A stretch of 64,000 bases of DNA. It comes from Methylotetracoccus oryzae (GTDB lineage: Bacteria > Pseudomonadota > Gammaproteobacteria > Methylococcales > Methylococcaceae). Every line of letters starts with the position of its first letter. Position 1 is the first letter of the stretch. Of this stretch, positions 53,092-62,273 are shown piece after piece. The notes under the pieces are model-generated. The model saw nothing but the letters and a program-made list of their open reading frames with translations, was not told the origin of the DNA and searched no databases. Location: NCBI RefSeq assembly GCF_006175985.1, contig NZ_SRSH01000004.1:186001-250000 (forward strand). Direction: 5' to 3'. A program made the position numbers and the translations under genes.

Positions 53092-55220
53092 GCCGGAACG
53101 GATGGGGAACCGAGGTTCTTGATCGCTGCGGCTTCCGCCTCCTCGAAGTCGCGCACCATTTTGGCATAGTAGCCACCGGCCCAGGTCACCTCAAGGTGCG
53201 TGACGATGAAGCTGATGGCCTTCGGGCGGGCGCGTTCCAGGATAGTCGCCGCCCGCTTGAGTTCGCCGGGCATGACCTGCATCGCACCGATCAACAGCAG
53301 CGTCAGATCGGCTGATCCAGCAAGGTATTCCACATCCGCCGACAACAGCACCGGCGGCGCATCGAGCAGGATGACCCCGTACTGCTGCTTCAGTTCCGCC
53401 AGCAAGGCGTCCAGCTTGTGGTAGCCAAACAAATGAGCCTCGGGTGTCAGCCCGATCCCGAGCCGGTCCGGCAAGGCCCCCTCCGCCGGGACGATCGCCG
53501 ACGCCGCCGGCACATCGGCGGCGAGCACGTCGAACAAACCGTCATGCGTGGCCGAGACGCGATACCTCGCATCGGGCTGAACCGGATTGACCTCCACGAC
53601 CAAGGCCCGGACGCCGAACAGGTCGAATTCCCGGGCAAGGTCGAAAGCCAGGGACGTCACGCCTGCGCCTGCCTTGACCGAGGTCATCAGCATCACATCG
53701 GCTCCCTGTTCGCGTCGTTCGCGCTCCAGCGCGAGGCTCAAGCGCCGCTTCTGGTCGGCCAGGACGCGCCGAATGGCCGTGCTGGACGAGTCCGCCAGCA
53801 GCGACGCCAATGGCGCATGGCCCAGGATCTTGTGCACCTGACCCGCGGTACGGATCCGGCGATCCAACAAGTCGATCAGGATGGGAACGCCCAACCCCAA
53901 CGCCAGCGCGGCGAGCAGCGACATCATGACCGGCTTTTTCTTCCCGCCGCCGATCGGGATCTCGGGTGGGCGGGCGGGGCTCTCCATACGGATGAATCCG
54001 GGCGCGTTCGATTCGAGTTCCAGAAAACCGACGCGCTTGTCGATCGCGTCGAGCTGGGTGCGGTCGCGTTCTATCTCGTCCGTCAGGCGGACACCCTCGT
54101 CGTAGCGCTCGGCAAACCATGAGGCTTTTTGACGACTTTGGTCCAGTTGTTCAGTCAATTGCCGTTCGATCTGGCGTGTCAGGCGAGCCTCCGACAGGCG
54201 CTGTTCCAACAGCATCGATCTGACCGCTTCGGTCACCTTTTTCGTCTCGCTCCCCAACTCGACATCGATCTCGTCGATCTCGCCTTTCACTTGCGCATAG
54301 ATCGGATGCTCCGCGTTCAGTCCGCTAAAAGCTTCCAGCAATTTCGTCCGGCGCTGATTCAGATTGGATTTCAACGTAAACAGCCCACCATCCTTGGCGA
54401 CGAGTTCGCTGGTCGCAGCGGCCAGGGCAGCTGCCCCATCCTTGTTGCGCGTCACATCGAAGGCATCGGCGCGCGCCTCGGCCTCCATACGGTCACGCTG
54501 CGCGGCTGCCAGGGCATTGCGGCTGTCCGCCAGCAACTGGTCGAAGGGATTGACGCCGTTGTCCGAAAATGTGGTGACCCCAAGTTCCTGCGCGATTTCC
54601 AAACGGCGCTTGTTGCTCTTGGCGATGGCATCGACCAGAGCCTGGCGCTGAGTCCGCAGGTTGGCCAGACGCTGATCGGCGGCATAGAACAGATCCTCGC
54701 CACGGACTTTGTCGAGGTAGGTTTCCACGACCGAATTCATGACTTCGTCGAGCCCCTCCTTCTGATTGGATTGCAACTCGACCGTGATCAGGTAGGTGTC
54801 CTTGACCGCCTTAATCACCAGGGCGGCCTGCAGACGTTCGGCCGCGCGCCGCTCGGTTTCGCCCGGGAGTTGCCACACCTTACGTCGTTCGCCCATCCGC
54901 TGCAGCGCGTCGACGAGAATGTCGTAACGGCCAATGGTGCGCGACTGCTGTTCGACGAACTGGCGGTAGGCTTGGTAGGACGCGATCTCCTGCCCGCTGC
55001 CTTCCTGCAGAATGTTGACGAAGCGGGGCGCGACGTAGATAACGGCGGTGACGGAATACAGCGGCTCGCCTTTGAGCCATGCCATCGGCACCCCGACGGC
55101 CAGAATAGTCAGCACTAGGGCCAACGCAAGTTTCCAGCGTTTGCGCAGACTGTGCAGCGGCATGAAGGTGCCGGTCGGAACGATGACCAACGTCGGCTCG
55201 CTAGGCGATGGACTGCTCAT
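53088..55220 (-). CDS. Wzz-type chain-length/co-polymerase protein with a degenerate BY-kinase domain
   Basis: The ATG at 55220 gives 710 aa. Two membrane segments (about 30-47 and 431-452) flank a large periplasmic coiled-coil region, as in Wzc. The C-terminal cytosolic domain has the BY-kinase fold, but Walker A reads TSVKAGAGVTSL (513-524) with no GKS/T. Walker A-prime reads VVEVNPVQPDAR instead of a DxDxR-type motif. Only Walker B (VILLDAPP, Asp620) is normal, and there is no C-terminal tyrosine cluster. Chain-length control is likely; autophosphorylation is not. Confidence 0.85.
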   Translation of the reverse strand: MSSPSPSEPTLVIVPTGTFMPLHSLRKRWKLALALVLTILAVGVPMAWLKGEPLYSVTAVIYVAPRFVNILQEGSGQEIASYQAYRQFVEQQSRTIGRYDILVDALQRMGERRKVWQLPGETERRAAERLQAALVIKAVKDTYLITVELQSNQKEGLDEVMNSVVETYLDKVRGEDLFYAADQRLANLRTQRQALVDAIAKSNKRRLEIAQELGVTTFSDNGVNPFDQLLADSRNALAAAQRDRMEAEARADAFDVTRNKDGAAALAAATSELVAKDGGLFTLKSNLNQRRTKLLEAFSGLNAEHPIYAQVKGEIDEIDVELGSETKKVTEAVRSMLLEQRLSEARLTRQIERQLTEQLDQSRQKASWFAERYDEGVRLTDEIERDRTQLDAIDKRVGFLELESNAPGFIRMESPARPPEIPIGGGKKKPVMMSLLAALALGLGVPILIDLLDRRIRTAGQVHKILGHAPLASLLADSSSTAIRRVLADQKRRLSLALERERREQGADVMLMTSVKAGAGVTSLAFDLAREFDLFGVRALVVEVNPVQPDARYRVSATHDGLFDVLAADVPAASAIVPAEGALPDRLGIGLTPEAHLFGYHKLDALLAELKQQYGVILLDAPPVLLSADVEYLAGSADLTLLLIGAMQVMPGELKRAATILERARPKAISFIVTHLEVTWAGGYYAKMVRDFEEAEAAAIKNLGSPSVPA

Positions 55221-55227
55221 CCCATTC

Positions 55228-56319
55228 CTAGGGCACGGCAAAGGTGCTGATCAACAGCAGATAGGCGAAGGGATTCACATGCCGGATGATGTAGCCGACC
55301 TTGAACACCCCATTGCGTGGCACGTAGAGGACATCGCCTTCTTCGATGGCGACATTCCGAGTCGGGTGTTCCGCCCCCAGCAACTCCTCGACCGACAGTG
55401 ACAGGTTCTGCTGTTTCCCCGGCCGAATCAGATGAATCTCGTCAATGTTTGCGTCCGTCGTCGGGCCACCGGCCTGGGCCAGAACGTTCATCAATGACAT
55501 CGGCGGTGAATAGCGATAGATACCGGGTGCCTTGACTTCGCCCAGCACGAAGACCGAGGTCTCATTGCTGTCCGGAACGTACACGACGTCGTCACGCTGC
55601 AGGCGGATATTCAGCGAGGCGTCGCCGGTGATTAGACGCTTGAGGTCCAGCCACAGAATCCGCTCGCCGCGGATTACCGAGCAGCGGGTTGGAACCTGTT
55701 GTTTCTGGCCGCCGACCTGAGCCAACACTTCCAGCAGTGAGGGTGGTGTCTCGAACGGCAAAACGCCGGGCTTCTCGACATTGCCGATCACGATGATGCG
55801 GTTCGAGTTGTACTTGTCGACGCGCACCGTCGCGTAGACATTCCGGTAGTACGGAGCTAGAGCCATCGCGACGGCGTTGGCGGCCGCTTGGCGCGTGGAA
55901 CCTCGCACCATTACCGGGCCGGCTACCGACAGGGTGATACGCCCATCAGGGCCGATGTGATGGGCTCCCGACAATTCCGGCCGCCCCACCACTTCGAGAT
56001 AGATATCGTCCCCGTCTCCCAGAAGGTAATCGGAGGTCCGACCGGTTTCCTCCTCGAAGGCCCTGACTACCGAGTCTCCGGAGAGCTTGGTCAGGCGCTT
56101 CGGAGCTGCGAAGTTGTCCAGTGCGTCCGGGGTCGGATCAGGCACCGACTCCCATGACCCGCAAGCGGACAAGCCCGCGAGCAACGACAAGAAAACGAGA
56201 CGGAGGACGCGGAACAGATGCTCGCGCAGACCAATCAGCAATGGCCACAGCGACGCCAAGCAAGCCCGCGCGATGCGCCAGCAAGATTCGCCCTGCCCTC
56301 CGGCCTGCCTTGTCCCCAC
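55228..56319 (-). CDS. Polysaccharide export lipoprotein, Wza family
   Basis: 363 aa from a GTG at 56319. The lipobox LLAGLSACGSW places the lipidated Cys at residue 53; a TTG just upstream of LIGLREHLFR would give a more usual signal length. The poly-export domain starts DYLLGDGDDIYLEVVGRPEL. Two SLBB domains are visible as NRIIVIGNVEKPGVLPFE and SVFVLGEVKAPGIYRYSP. Wza forms the outer-membrane channel for capsule or exopolysaccharide and contacts Wzc/Wzz across the periplasm. It lies 24 nt after the STAS gene. Confidence 0.93.
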   Translation of the reverse strand: MGTRQAGGQGESCWRIARACLASLWPLLIGLREHLFRVLRLVFLSLLAGLSACGSWESVPDPTPDALDNFAAPKRLTKLSGDSVVRAFEEETGRTSDYLLGDGDDIYLEVVGRPELSGAHHIGPDGRITLSVAGPVMVRGSTRQAAANAVAMALAPYYRNVYATVRVDKYNSNRIIVIGNVEKPGVLPFETPPSLLEVLAQVGGQKQQVPTRCSVIRGERILWLDLKRLITGDASLNIRLQRDDVVYVPDSNETSVFVLGEVKAPGIYRYSPPMSLMNVLAQAGGPTTDANIDEIHLIRPGKQQNLSLSVEELLGAEHPTRNVAIEEGDVLYVPRNGVFKVGYIIRHVNPFAYLLLISTFAVP

Positions 56320-56343
56320 CTGGGCAGCCCTTCCAAAAGTCGC

Positions 56344-56685
56344 TCAGGACTTCGTCAGCGCGGCGATTCCGGCTTCACGCGTCTGAAAAATCTCGAAGAT
56401 CTGCTGCAGCCGGGTCAGTTCGATCAGGGACTGGATATTGGCGGTCGGTGCCGCCAGAACCATTCGACCCTGGCGACTTTGTGTCGCCTTGAACGCCGAA
56501 ACGAGCACGGATAGACCTCCCGAATCCATGAACGTCGTGCCCGACAAATCCACGATCAGTTTGCCCGTACCCGTCTCCGCGATGTCTTTCAGCTTTCCTC
56601 GGGCCTCCGCGACCTCGGCGAGCGCCAGCCGGCCTGAAACCTCGACGATGTCGATGCCTTCATCGAGCCGATGGGTCAGCACCAT
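56344..56685 (-). CDS. STAS-domain anti-sigma-factor antagonist (SypA/HsbA/RsbV-like)
   Basis: The ATG at 56685 follows CGGAG by 7 nt and gives 113 aa. A single STAS domain carries the phospho-site loop GTTFMDSGGLSVLV, with Ser55 as the likely target. Preceding strands LIVDLS and VVEVSGRL-type segments fit the fold. It is the expected substrate of the RsbW-like kinase and the PP2C phosphatase in the same operon. In syp- and Hsb-type systems the dephosphorylated STAS protein promotes biofilm or exopolysaccharide. It sits immediately upstream of wza. Confidence 0.88.
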   Translation of the reverse strand: MVLTHRLDEGIDIVEVSGRLALAEVAEARGKLKDIAETGTGKLIVDLSGTTFMDSGGLSVLVSAFKATQSRQGRMVLAAPTANIQSLIELTRLQQIFEIFQTREAGIAALTKS

Positions 56686-56734
56686 GCCGTTTCTCCGTGT
56701 GTAATCGCCAACGGCGCATGATACCAACAATTGC

Positions 56735-58816
56735 CTAGGTAACGGGAGCGTTCCCCCTTAAGGCGCAGCCTGATCGGGCGACCTCGCGGGTCTGGTCGGC
56801 AGTTCCGGCGATGAGCCGGAACTCGACCGCCAGGATCTCCTCCTCGGCATCGAAGCGGCGTTTGAGCCGAAGCTCCGGCGCGACCAGTACGTCGTAGTGA
56901 AGACTGCCATCGGGTACGTTGCGACCCTGGGCCCGATGCAAGACGAACGGAGCCGCAGCCTCACCACACCAGACGATGCCGAAACGGTCATCGACATTGA
57001 TCCAGTTTCCGGCAAACGCGGTGCGCCGGATGTCCAGGCCGAGCTGTCGGCCCAGGCGACTGATGATCCGCGCCAGCAATCCCGACTTGCCTCGGCCGAA
57101 AGGATTCGGCGCATGTGGGTCGAAGACGATCTCGGTCCGTCCATCCGGCGCATGGTAGACGCGTCGAAATCCGTTAAACCGGTCATTGGCAATCGCGAGG
57201 GTCAACCCCAGGGCGCTGCGAACATGAATCCGCCGTTTCGCCACAAAACGGCAACGGACCGTCGCCTCGCGGGCCTCGGGGTCGACATCGTACAGCAGGT
57301 GCTGATCGTACAGTGGCCGCGCCTGATGATCCCGATAGGCGACGATCCCTTCGACGCGAAAACCCGAGCGGGACGTGGTCATGGACCTTATCGCGACCGA
57401 ATGTGCCGGCTCGTCGGCGACAATGCGGCCAAGCAGATTGTTGCCCTGCCACTCCGCCATGTCGTCCGCACCGATGGGGATGAACAAGGCGATCGGGAAG
57501 GGTGTGGTGAGGGTACGCCAGGAGAACGAGGCGAAGACATGTTCGCTGCGCGCAAATGCGACACCGCATTCGGGGCTGACATGGCATCCGCCGAGATTCC
57601 GTTGCAGCTGCGACAGTGGCGTCGGTTCCAACTGCGGGCGAAGCAGCGCATGTAATCGGTAGGCCAGCGCCAGATTGGCAAAACAGTCGGTCTCGTACTT
57701 GGCCGGCTGCCCATAGCGTATGGGGTCGGTGAAGCGTCGACCGAAGAAAGAACCATCCGGATTTTCGGCCTGCTCGCTCGCCAGGCACTGCACGCGGGCG
57801 GCCTCGATCGCCCGCGCATCGCCGTCCCGGTAGCGACTCTGGAGCAACACGAGCGCCGGCACGATGAAATACAGCCCATAGGTGTAACGCGCCCAATCCT
57901 TGCCGCTCACATACGCGAATCGGGTGTCCAGGAAGGTGGGTTTGACCCGCCGCCAAAGATCCTCGACGTGGTGAAAGAGTGCCTCCGGGACCGGCAGAGG
58001 GTCATCGCCGCCCGCGAGGGCGTAGAACGTCCAGGCAATCGACTGCAAGGGACTGGCTACGTAGCAGAAATGGTAGGCACCGTGATTCTCCAGCGTGTAA
58101 TCGCTGTGCAGGTTCGTCGTATACACCTGATCGCGGATACGGCGACCATCGACCAGACGCTCGTCCCAGCGATCCTGCGGGACGGACAGCGTATTCATCG
58201 CGAACTCGATCAGCTTCTCGCGCCACGCGGTGGCGTGCGCGTGCGCGGGGAACAGGGCCAGCGCGGCGGCCAGGATCTCGGTGTCCCAGGCGTTCTCCTC
58301 GGCCTTGGTATCTTCGGCCAGGCCGCTCGGCACGATGCGCGGCAACTGAAGATCGGCCTCGAAGACGATCACCCGTTCGACATCGCGCCGCTCGTCCTCG
58401 GCCAGTTGCGGCCACAGCAGGCGCGCGCCCATTGCCATCCGCGTCGTCCACCAGGCCGACTGCCAGACGCCGCCCCATTGGCCACCATCCCCGCACCGAC
58501 CCGCCCCGGTCCGATGGCCTTGCGTCATGTAGCGCAACGCCTTGCGGGCGTAACCGAGCATTTCTTCCTGAACCGGCGCGGCGGCGTCATCGGCGCACTG
58601 CGGATCCGTCGCCAGGAGTGCCGCAGTGAACACGACGTTACCCATCGCGCGCATACCGGCTTCACCGTGCGAAGGATCGCCGAAGTATTCCGGTTGGCCA
58701 TCAGGCACCCGCCACCCGCGCCGCAGATAATCCGGGAATCGGCGCAGCATGTCCTGATAGTCGGAAAGGGCCGGGAATCCGGGACGAGAAGCCGAGGCGT
58801 TGGGTTGCGATGTCAT
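56735..58816 (-). CDS. Large protein with alpha/alpha-toroid, polysaccharide-lyase-like organisation
   Basis: The ATG at 58816 gives 693 aa, not confidently placed in a family. The first about 430 residues are helical and Trp/Tyr-rich (GGQWGGVWQSAWWTTRMAMG, TLENHGAYHFCYVASPLQSI, WARYTYGLYFIVPALVLLQS), as in (alpha/alpha)6-toroid lyases. From about 450 the sequence is beta-rich with FASFSWRTLTTPFPIALFIP and VDPEAREATVRCRFVAKRRI. No signal peptide is visible. The NHGAYH stretch recalls Asn/His/Tyr sites of heparinase- or alginate-type lyases. Its position in the export operon suggests it cuts or handles the polymer. Confidence 0.5.
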   Translation of the reverse strand: MTSQPNASASRPGFPALSDYQDMLRRFPDYLRRGWRVPDGQPEYFGDPSHGEAGMRAMGNVVFTAALLATDPQCADDAAAPVQEEMLGYARKALRYMTQGHRTGAGRCGDGGQWGGVWQSAWWTTRMAMGARLLWPQLAEDERRDVERVIVFEADLQLPRIVPSGLAEDTKAEENAWDTEILAAALALFPAHAHATAWREKLIEFAMNTLSVPQDRWDERLVDGRRIRDQVYTTNLHSDYTLENHGAYHFCYVASPLQSIAWTFYALAGGDDPLPVPEALFHHVEDLWRRVKPTFLDTRFAYVSGKDWARYTYGLYFIVPALVLLQSRYRDGDARAIEAARVQCLASEQAENPDGSFFGRRFTDPIRYGQPAKYETDCFANLALAYRLHALLRPQLEPTPLSQLQRNLGGCHVSPECGVAFARSEHVFASFSWRTLTTPFPIALFIPIGADDMAEWQGNNLLGRIVADEPAHSVAIRSMTTSRSGFRVEGIVAYRDHQARPLYDQHLLYDVDPEAREATVRCRFVAKRRIHVRSALGLTLAIANDRFNGFRRVYHAPDGRTEIVFDPHAPNPFGRGKSGLLARIISRLGRQLGLDIRRTAFAGNWINVDDRFGIVWCGEAAAPFVLHRAQGRNVPDGSLHYDVLVAPELRLKRRFDAEEEILAVEFRLIAGTADQTREVARSGCALRGNAPVT

Positions 58817-58871
58817 GCTGTGTGGGGCCCTGGCGACGTGGGGAGCGACCGGTGAATGGGTGACGGATCCG

Positions 58872-61800
58872 TCATGACGGCTCGACCCGTGCGACGGTTG
58901 CAGCGGAGTAGGCAGTCCTCCAGTTTTCGAGTTCCTGTGCTGTCGCCGGCCATTCCGCATCCAGTTCGGCAACCAGCCGGCTCAAACCCGAGCCGTCGCG
59001 AGCCAAGGCCATCGTCTCGATGGCAAGCGCCAGTTCCGCCAGTCGGATCGCGCCGATCTGGCTGCTGCTGCCCTTGAGCCGGTGAGCAAGCCGGGCCAGG
59101 CGCTCGAAATCGCCCGCTGGCAGCGCTTGCTTGAGTTCGCGCAGGCTGACGGGCGTGTCGGTCAGAAACACCGTCAGGACCTGATCCAGCACAACGGCCC
59201 CCGACTCTCCCAGGTCGTCCAGCAAACCGGACAACACCGACCGCTCCACCCGCACCGGAAACTCATCTGGTGCCGCCACCGGCTGCGGCGTCGCAAGGGC
59301 GTCGCGTCTTGGCAAAGGTCCGCCCGCGTGCGTCGGCCGCGATTCGGCGCATCGCGCCAGGGCGTCGCGCAGTTTCTCAAGACTCAGGGGCTTGCTCAGA
59401 TAATCGTCCATACCAACGGCCAGGCACTGCTCGCGATCCCCGGCCAGTGCATTGGCCGTGACCGCGACGATGTACGCGCGCCCCAGACCGGGATCGGCCT
59501 GCTCCCGGCGCCGGATCGCCTCGGTCGCTTGAAACCCGTCCATCACGGGCATCTGGCAATCCATGAAGACCACCTCGTAGGCGTGCTGCTGCATCATCTC
59601 GAGCGCCTGCTGCCCGTTGGCGGCGCAATCAACCTGGTACGCCAGCTTTTCCAGCATCATCACAGCCACGCGACGATTGACTTCATTGTCCTCGGCCAAC
59701 AGCACGCGGCACGCCGGAGTCTCCCGATCGGGGCGAGGTTCTGCTGATGCGGCCAGCTCCGGATTGGCGCGGGAGTCCGCGCCCTCCCCCCTGTCGCCGG
59801 CGGGCTGAGACACGAAAGCCGAGAGACAATCGAACAACTGGGAACGCCCGACGGGCGCAACCAGATAAGCGTCGACCAGTGAATCCAGTTCATCGTGCTC
59901 GTCCGGCAAGTCGCCGGAATGCGTCAAAAGGACGAGCCGGGCCAGACCACGAGCCCGAATGCGCGTCGCGGATTGCACCGACATCAACGCTTGCTCAACG
60001 AGGATGATGCCGGAATGCCGCTGTTCCGGCTCCGCGGCACTACAGGCGAAAATCGCCTCGTCGAGGCTGCGGACCGAGTGGCAGTCGACGAACCAGGACG
60101 CCAGGGAATTTTCGAGCGTTGCGCGCAGATCCTCCTGGTTCACGACCAAGCAGACCTTCGCACCCTGGAACATGTTCACATTGGCGCGTGCGGCCGCTTG
60201 TTCCGCGGGCACCAGAGTCACCTGGAACCAGAAGCAGGAGCCCTTGCCCGGCGTGCTCTCGACCCCGATATCTCCCCCCATCAACTGCACCAGCTTGCGG
60301 GAGATCGCGAGCCCCAGGCCGGTGCCGCCGTAGCGCCGGGACGGGGTTGCGTCACACTGACTGAAGGGCTGAAACAAATTGCGCTGTTCGCGTTCCGGGA
60401 TACCCGGGCCGGTGTCGAGAACCTCGAACCGCAGCGTGACGAGATCGCGGTGAGCATTCAGCCGCATGACGTGCAGCGTGACCTCCCCGCTCTCGGTGAA
60501 CTTGACCGCGTTACTGAGCAGATTCAGGACCACTTGTCGCAGCCGGCCGGCATCCCCCCGCAGCGCTCCACTGAGGCGGGGATCGCAGCTCGACTGCAGA
60601 CGCAGACCCTTCCGCCGGGCTTCGGGCCGGACGACATCAAGCGCCTCGCTCAATAGCGGAGCGAGATCGAAGTCGTCTTCCTCGAAGCTGATCGTCCCCG
60701 ACTCCACCTTCGAGAAGTCGAGAATGTCATTGATGATTCGCAGCAGAGCGGAAGAACTGGTCTGGATAGTCTCGACCATTTCCCTTTGATCGGGCTGCAA
60801 ATCGGTATGCGACAGCAGTTCCGTCATGCCCAGCACGCCATTCATCGGCGTGCGGATCTCGTGGCTCATCGTAGCCAGAAACTCGCTCTTCGCGCGGTTC
60901 GCCGACTCGGCTGCCTGCGCGGCATCCAGCATGATCTGTGCCGCCTTCCGCCGTTCGGTGATGTCGTTCAAGGTCCCCGAGACACCGCTCAGATCGATGC
61001 TGGCGTGCGCGGAGAATTCGACCCAACCGTAGCGCTGCGGGTGCATCCTGAGACGGCATTCGTCCAAAAAACTGGCAGACCCGTCACCGTCGACCACGTC
61101 CGCCAGCGAGCGGCGGAAGCGCGCACGATCATCCGGATGCAGAAAACTGACGATCGTCTTGCCAAGACTCTCGTCGACCGCCTGACCGGTGATCCGCGTC
61201 CAGGCCGGGTTCAGGAACGTCAGCCTCCCCGCTGCATCGGTCTGAAAGACCACCTCGCGGAGGCTGCCGACCAACAAACGGTAGCGGATTTCGCTGGCCT
61301 CGAGCGCGGCAGCGCTCAGGCGCCGTTCGGTTACATCGGACTCGATACCCATGAAATTCACGACGTTTCCGTCTTCGTCGCAAATTGGCTGGACCTCGAT
61401 GGAAACCCAATATTCCCGCCCGCTCTTGTGGTAATTGAGCAATTCACAACGGAAGCCCTGCCCCGCCCTGAGCCGGGCGCGGATTTCCTCCAAGGCATCG
61501 CGGTCCGTGCCGGGCCCCTGCAGCACGCTGCCCGGCGTCTTGCCGCGCATCTCCTCCAGCGTATACCCGGTCATCCGTGTGAAGCCTTCGTTGACCCATT
61601 CCGTGCGACCGCGCGCGTCGGTCAATACCACGCCGTTGTCCGTGCCGGCCGCGACCAACGCCAGCTTGCGGGTCTCTGCCTCCTTGGCCTGCAAGCTGAG
61701 CTGGGCCTCCTGCAGCAATGCGTACTGCTGATTCAGGGCCGCGTTGGTCTCGCGCAACTGGGCCCGCTGGGCGGTCAGCTTGTCCGCGAGTTTGCGCACG

Positions 61801-62252
61801 TCGGCCAGCGCCATGGTATGGGACCTCACCACCTGGAGGAGATCGATGACCGGGTCGTGCAGCGGGAAATCCTCGACCGAAAGCCCGTGCGATCGGATCT
61901 CTGCCGTGTCCGTCAACCAAGGCGACCAAATCATCAGCAAACAGCCATTTTCCGGCTGTTCCAGTACATGTCCCCGTAAAGTCAGTTCGGACCCGATGCG
62001 CTGCCACAGCAACAGCTTTCCCGCCGACTCGCGCAACGCCGCGAACCCGAGCACAACCTGCGGCCGCTTCAAGGCAAAGAAGGTGGTCAGCACGGCACCG
62101 ACCGGGACGTCCGGGCAAAGTCGAAGAAACGACCGGCCGGCTCTGGAGATCGTCATGTCGCTGTCGATAGCGACATGGAAAGGAAACAGCGATTCAAACT
62201 GCTCGCTCGACAGGCCTGGCGCAGGCTGCGATCGATCCCCGGTCGAAGTCAT
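58872..62252 (-). CDS. Hybrid sensor histidine kinase with HNOBA sensor domain
   Basis: The ATG at 62252 gives 1126 aa; a TTG at 62267 would add five. There is no membrane segment. Domains: an HNOBA (haem-NO-binding-associated) domain (about 20-145) beginning LFPFHVAIDSDMTISRAG, then a coiled coil, two PAS domains (195-310, 320-435), and HisKA with His464 in FLATMSHEIRTPMNG. Then come the HATPase (NLLSNAVKF, GGTGLGLAI), a pseudo-receiver (697-815, Glu753 at the Asp position), a true receiver (848-965, Asp898) and an Hpt domain (His1057, AHRLKGSSSQIGA). HNOBA domains normally pair with H-NOX, whose gene lies just upstream. Confidence 0.9.
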   Translation of the reverse strand: MTSTGDRSQPAPGLSSEQFESLFPFHVAIDSDMTISRAGRSFLRLCPDVPVGAVLTTFFALKRPQVVLGFAALRESAGKLLLWQRIGSELTLRGHVLEQPENGCLLMIWSPWLTDTAEIRSHGLSVEDFPLHDPVIDLLQVVRSHTMALADVRKLADKLTAQRAQLRETNAALNQQYALLQEAQLSLQAKEAETRKLALVAAGTDNGVVLTDARGRTEWVNEGFTRMTGYTLEEMRGKTPGSVLQGPGTDRDALEEIRARLRAGQGFRCELLNYHKSGREYWVSIEVQPICDEDGNVVNFMGIESDVTERRLSAAALEASEIRYRLLVGSLREVVFQTDAAGRLTFLNPAWTRITGQAVDESLGKTIVSFLHPDDRARFRRSLADVVDGDGSASFLDECRLRMHPQRYGWVEFSAHASIDLSGVSGTLNDITERRKAAQIMLDAAQAAESANRAKSEFLATMSHEIRTPMNGVLGMTELLSHTDLQPDQREMVETIQTSSSALLRIINDILDFSKVESGTISFEEDDFDLAPLLSEALDVVRPEARRKGLRLQSSCDPRLSGALRGDAGRLRQVVLNLLSNAVKFTESGEVTLHVMRLNAHRDLVTLRFEVLDTGPGIPEREQRNLFQPFSQCDATPSRRYGGTGLGLAISRKLVQLMGGDIGVESTPGKGSCFWFQVTLVPAEQAAARANVNMFQGAKVCLVVNQEDLRATLENSLASWFVDCHSVRSLDEAIFACSAAEPEQRHSGIILVEQALMSVQSATRIRARGLARLVLLTHSGDLPDEHDELDSLVDAYLVAPVGRSQLFDCLSAFVSQPAGDRGEGADSRANPELAASAEPRPDRETPACRVLLAEDNEVNRRVAVMMLEKLAYQVDCAANGQQALEMMQQHAYEVVFMDCQMPVMDGFQATEAIRRREQADPGLGRAYIVAVTANALAGDREQCLAVGMDDYLSKPLSLEKLRDALARCAESRPTHAGGPLPRRDALATPQPVAAPDEFPVRVERSVLSGLLDDLGESGAVVLDQVLTVFLTDTPVSLRELKQALPAGDFERLARLAHRLKGSSSQIGAIRLAELALAIETMALARDGSGLSRLVAELDAEWPATAQELENWRTAYSAATVARVEPS

Positions 62253-62273
62253 GGGTCCGCTCGGCAAATCGAA

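Noticed and set aside
60786-61979. 397-codon plus-strand frame opposite the hybrid kinase
   Set aside because: Antisense to HisKA/PAS domains; composition is that of a mirrored frame.
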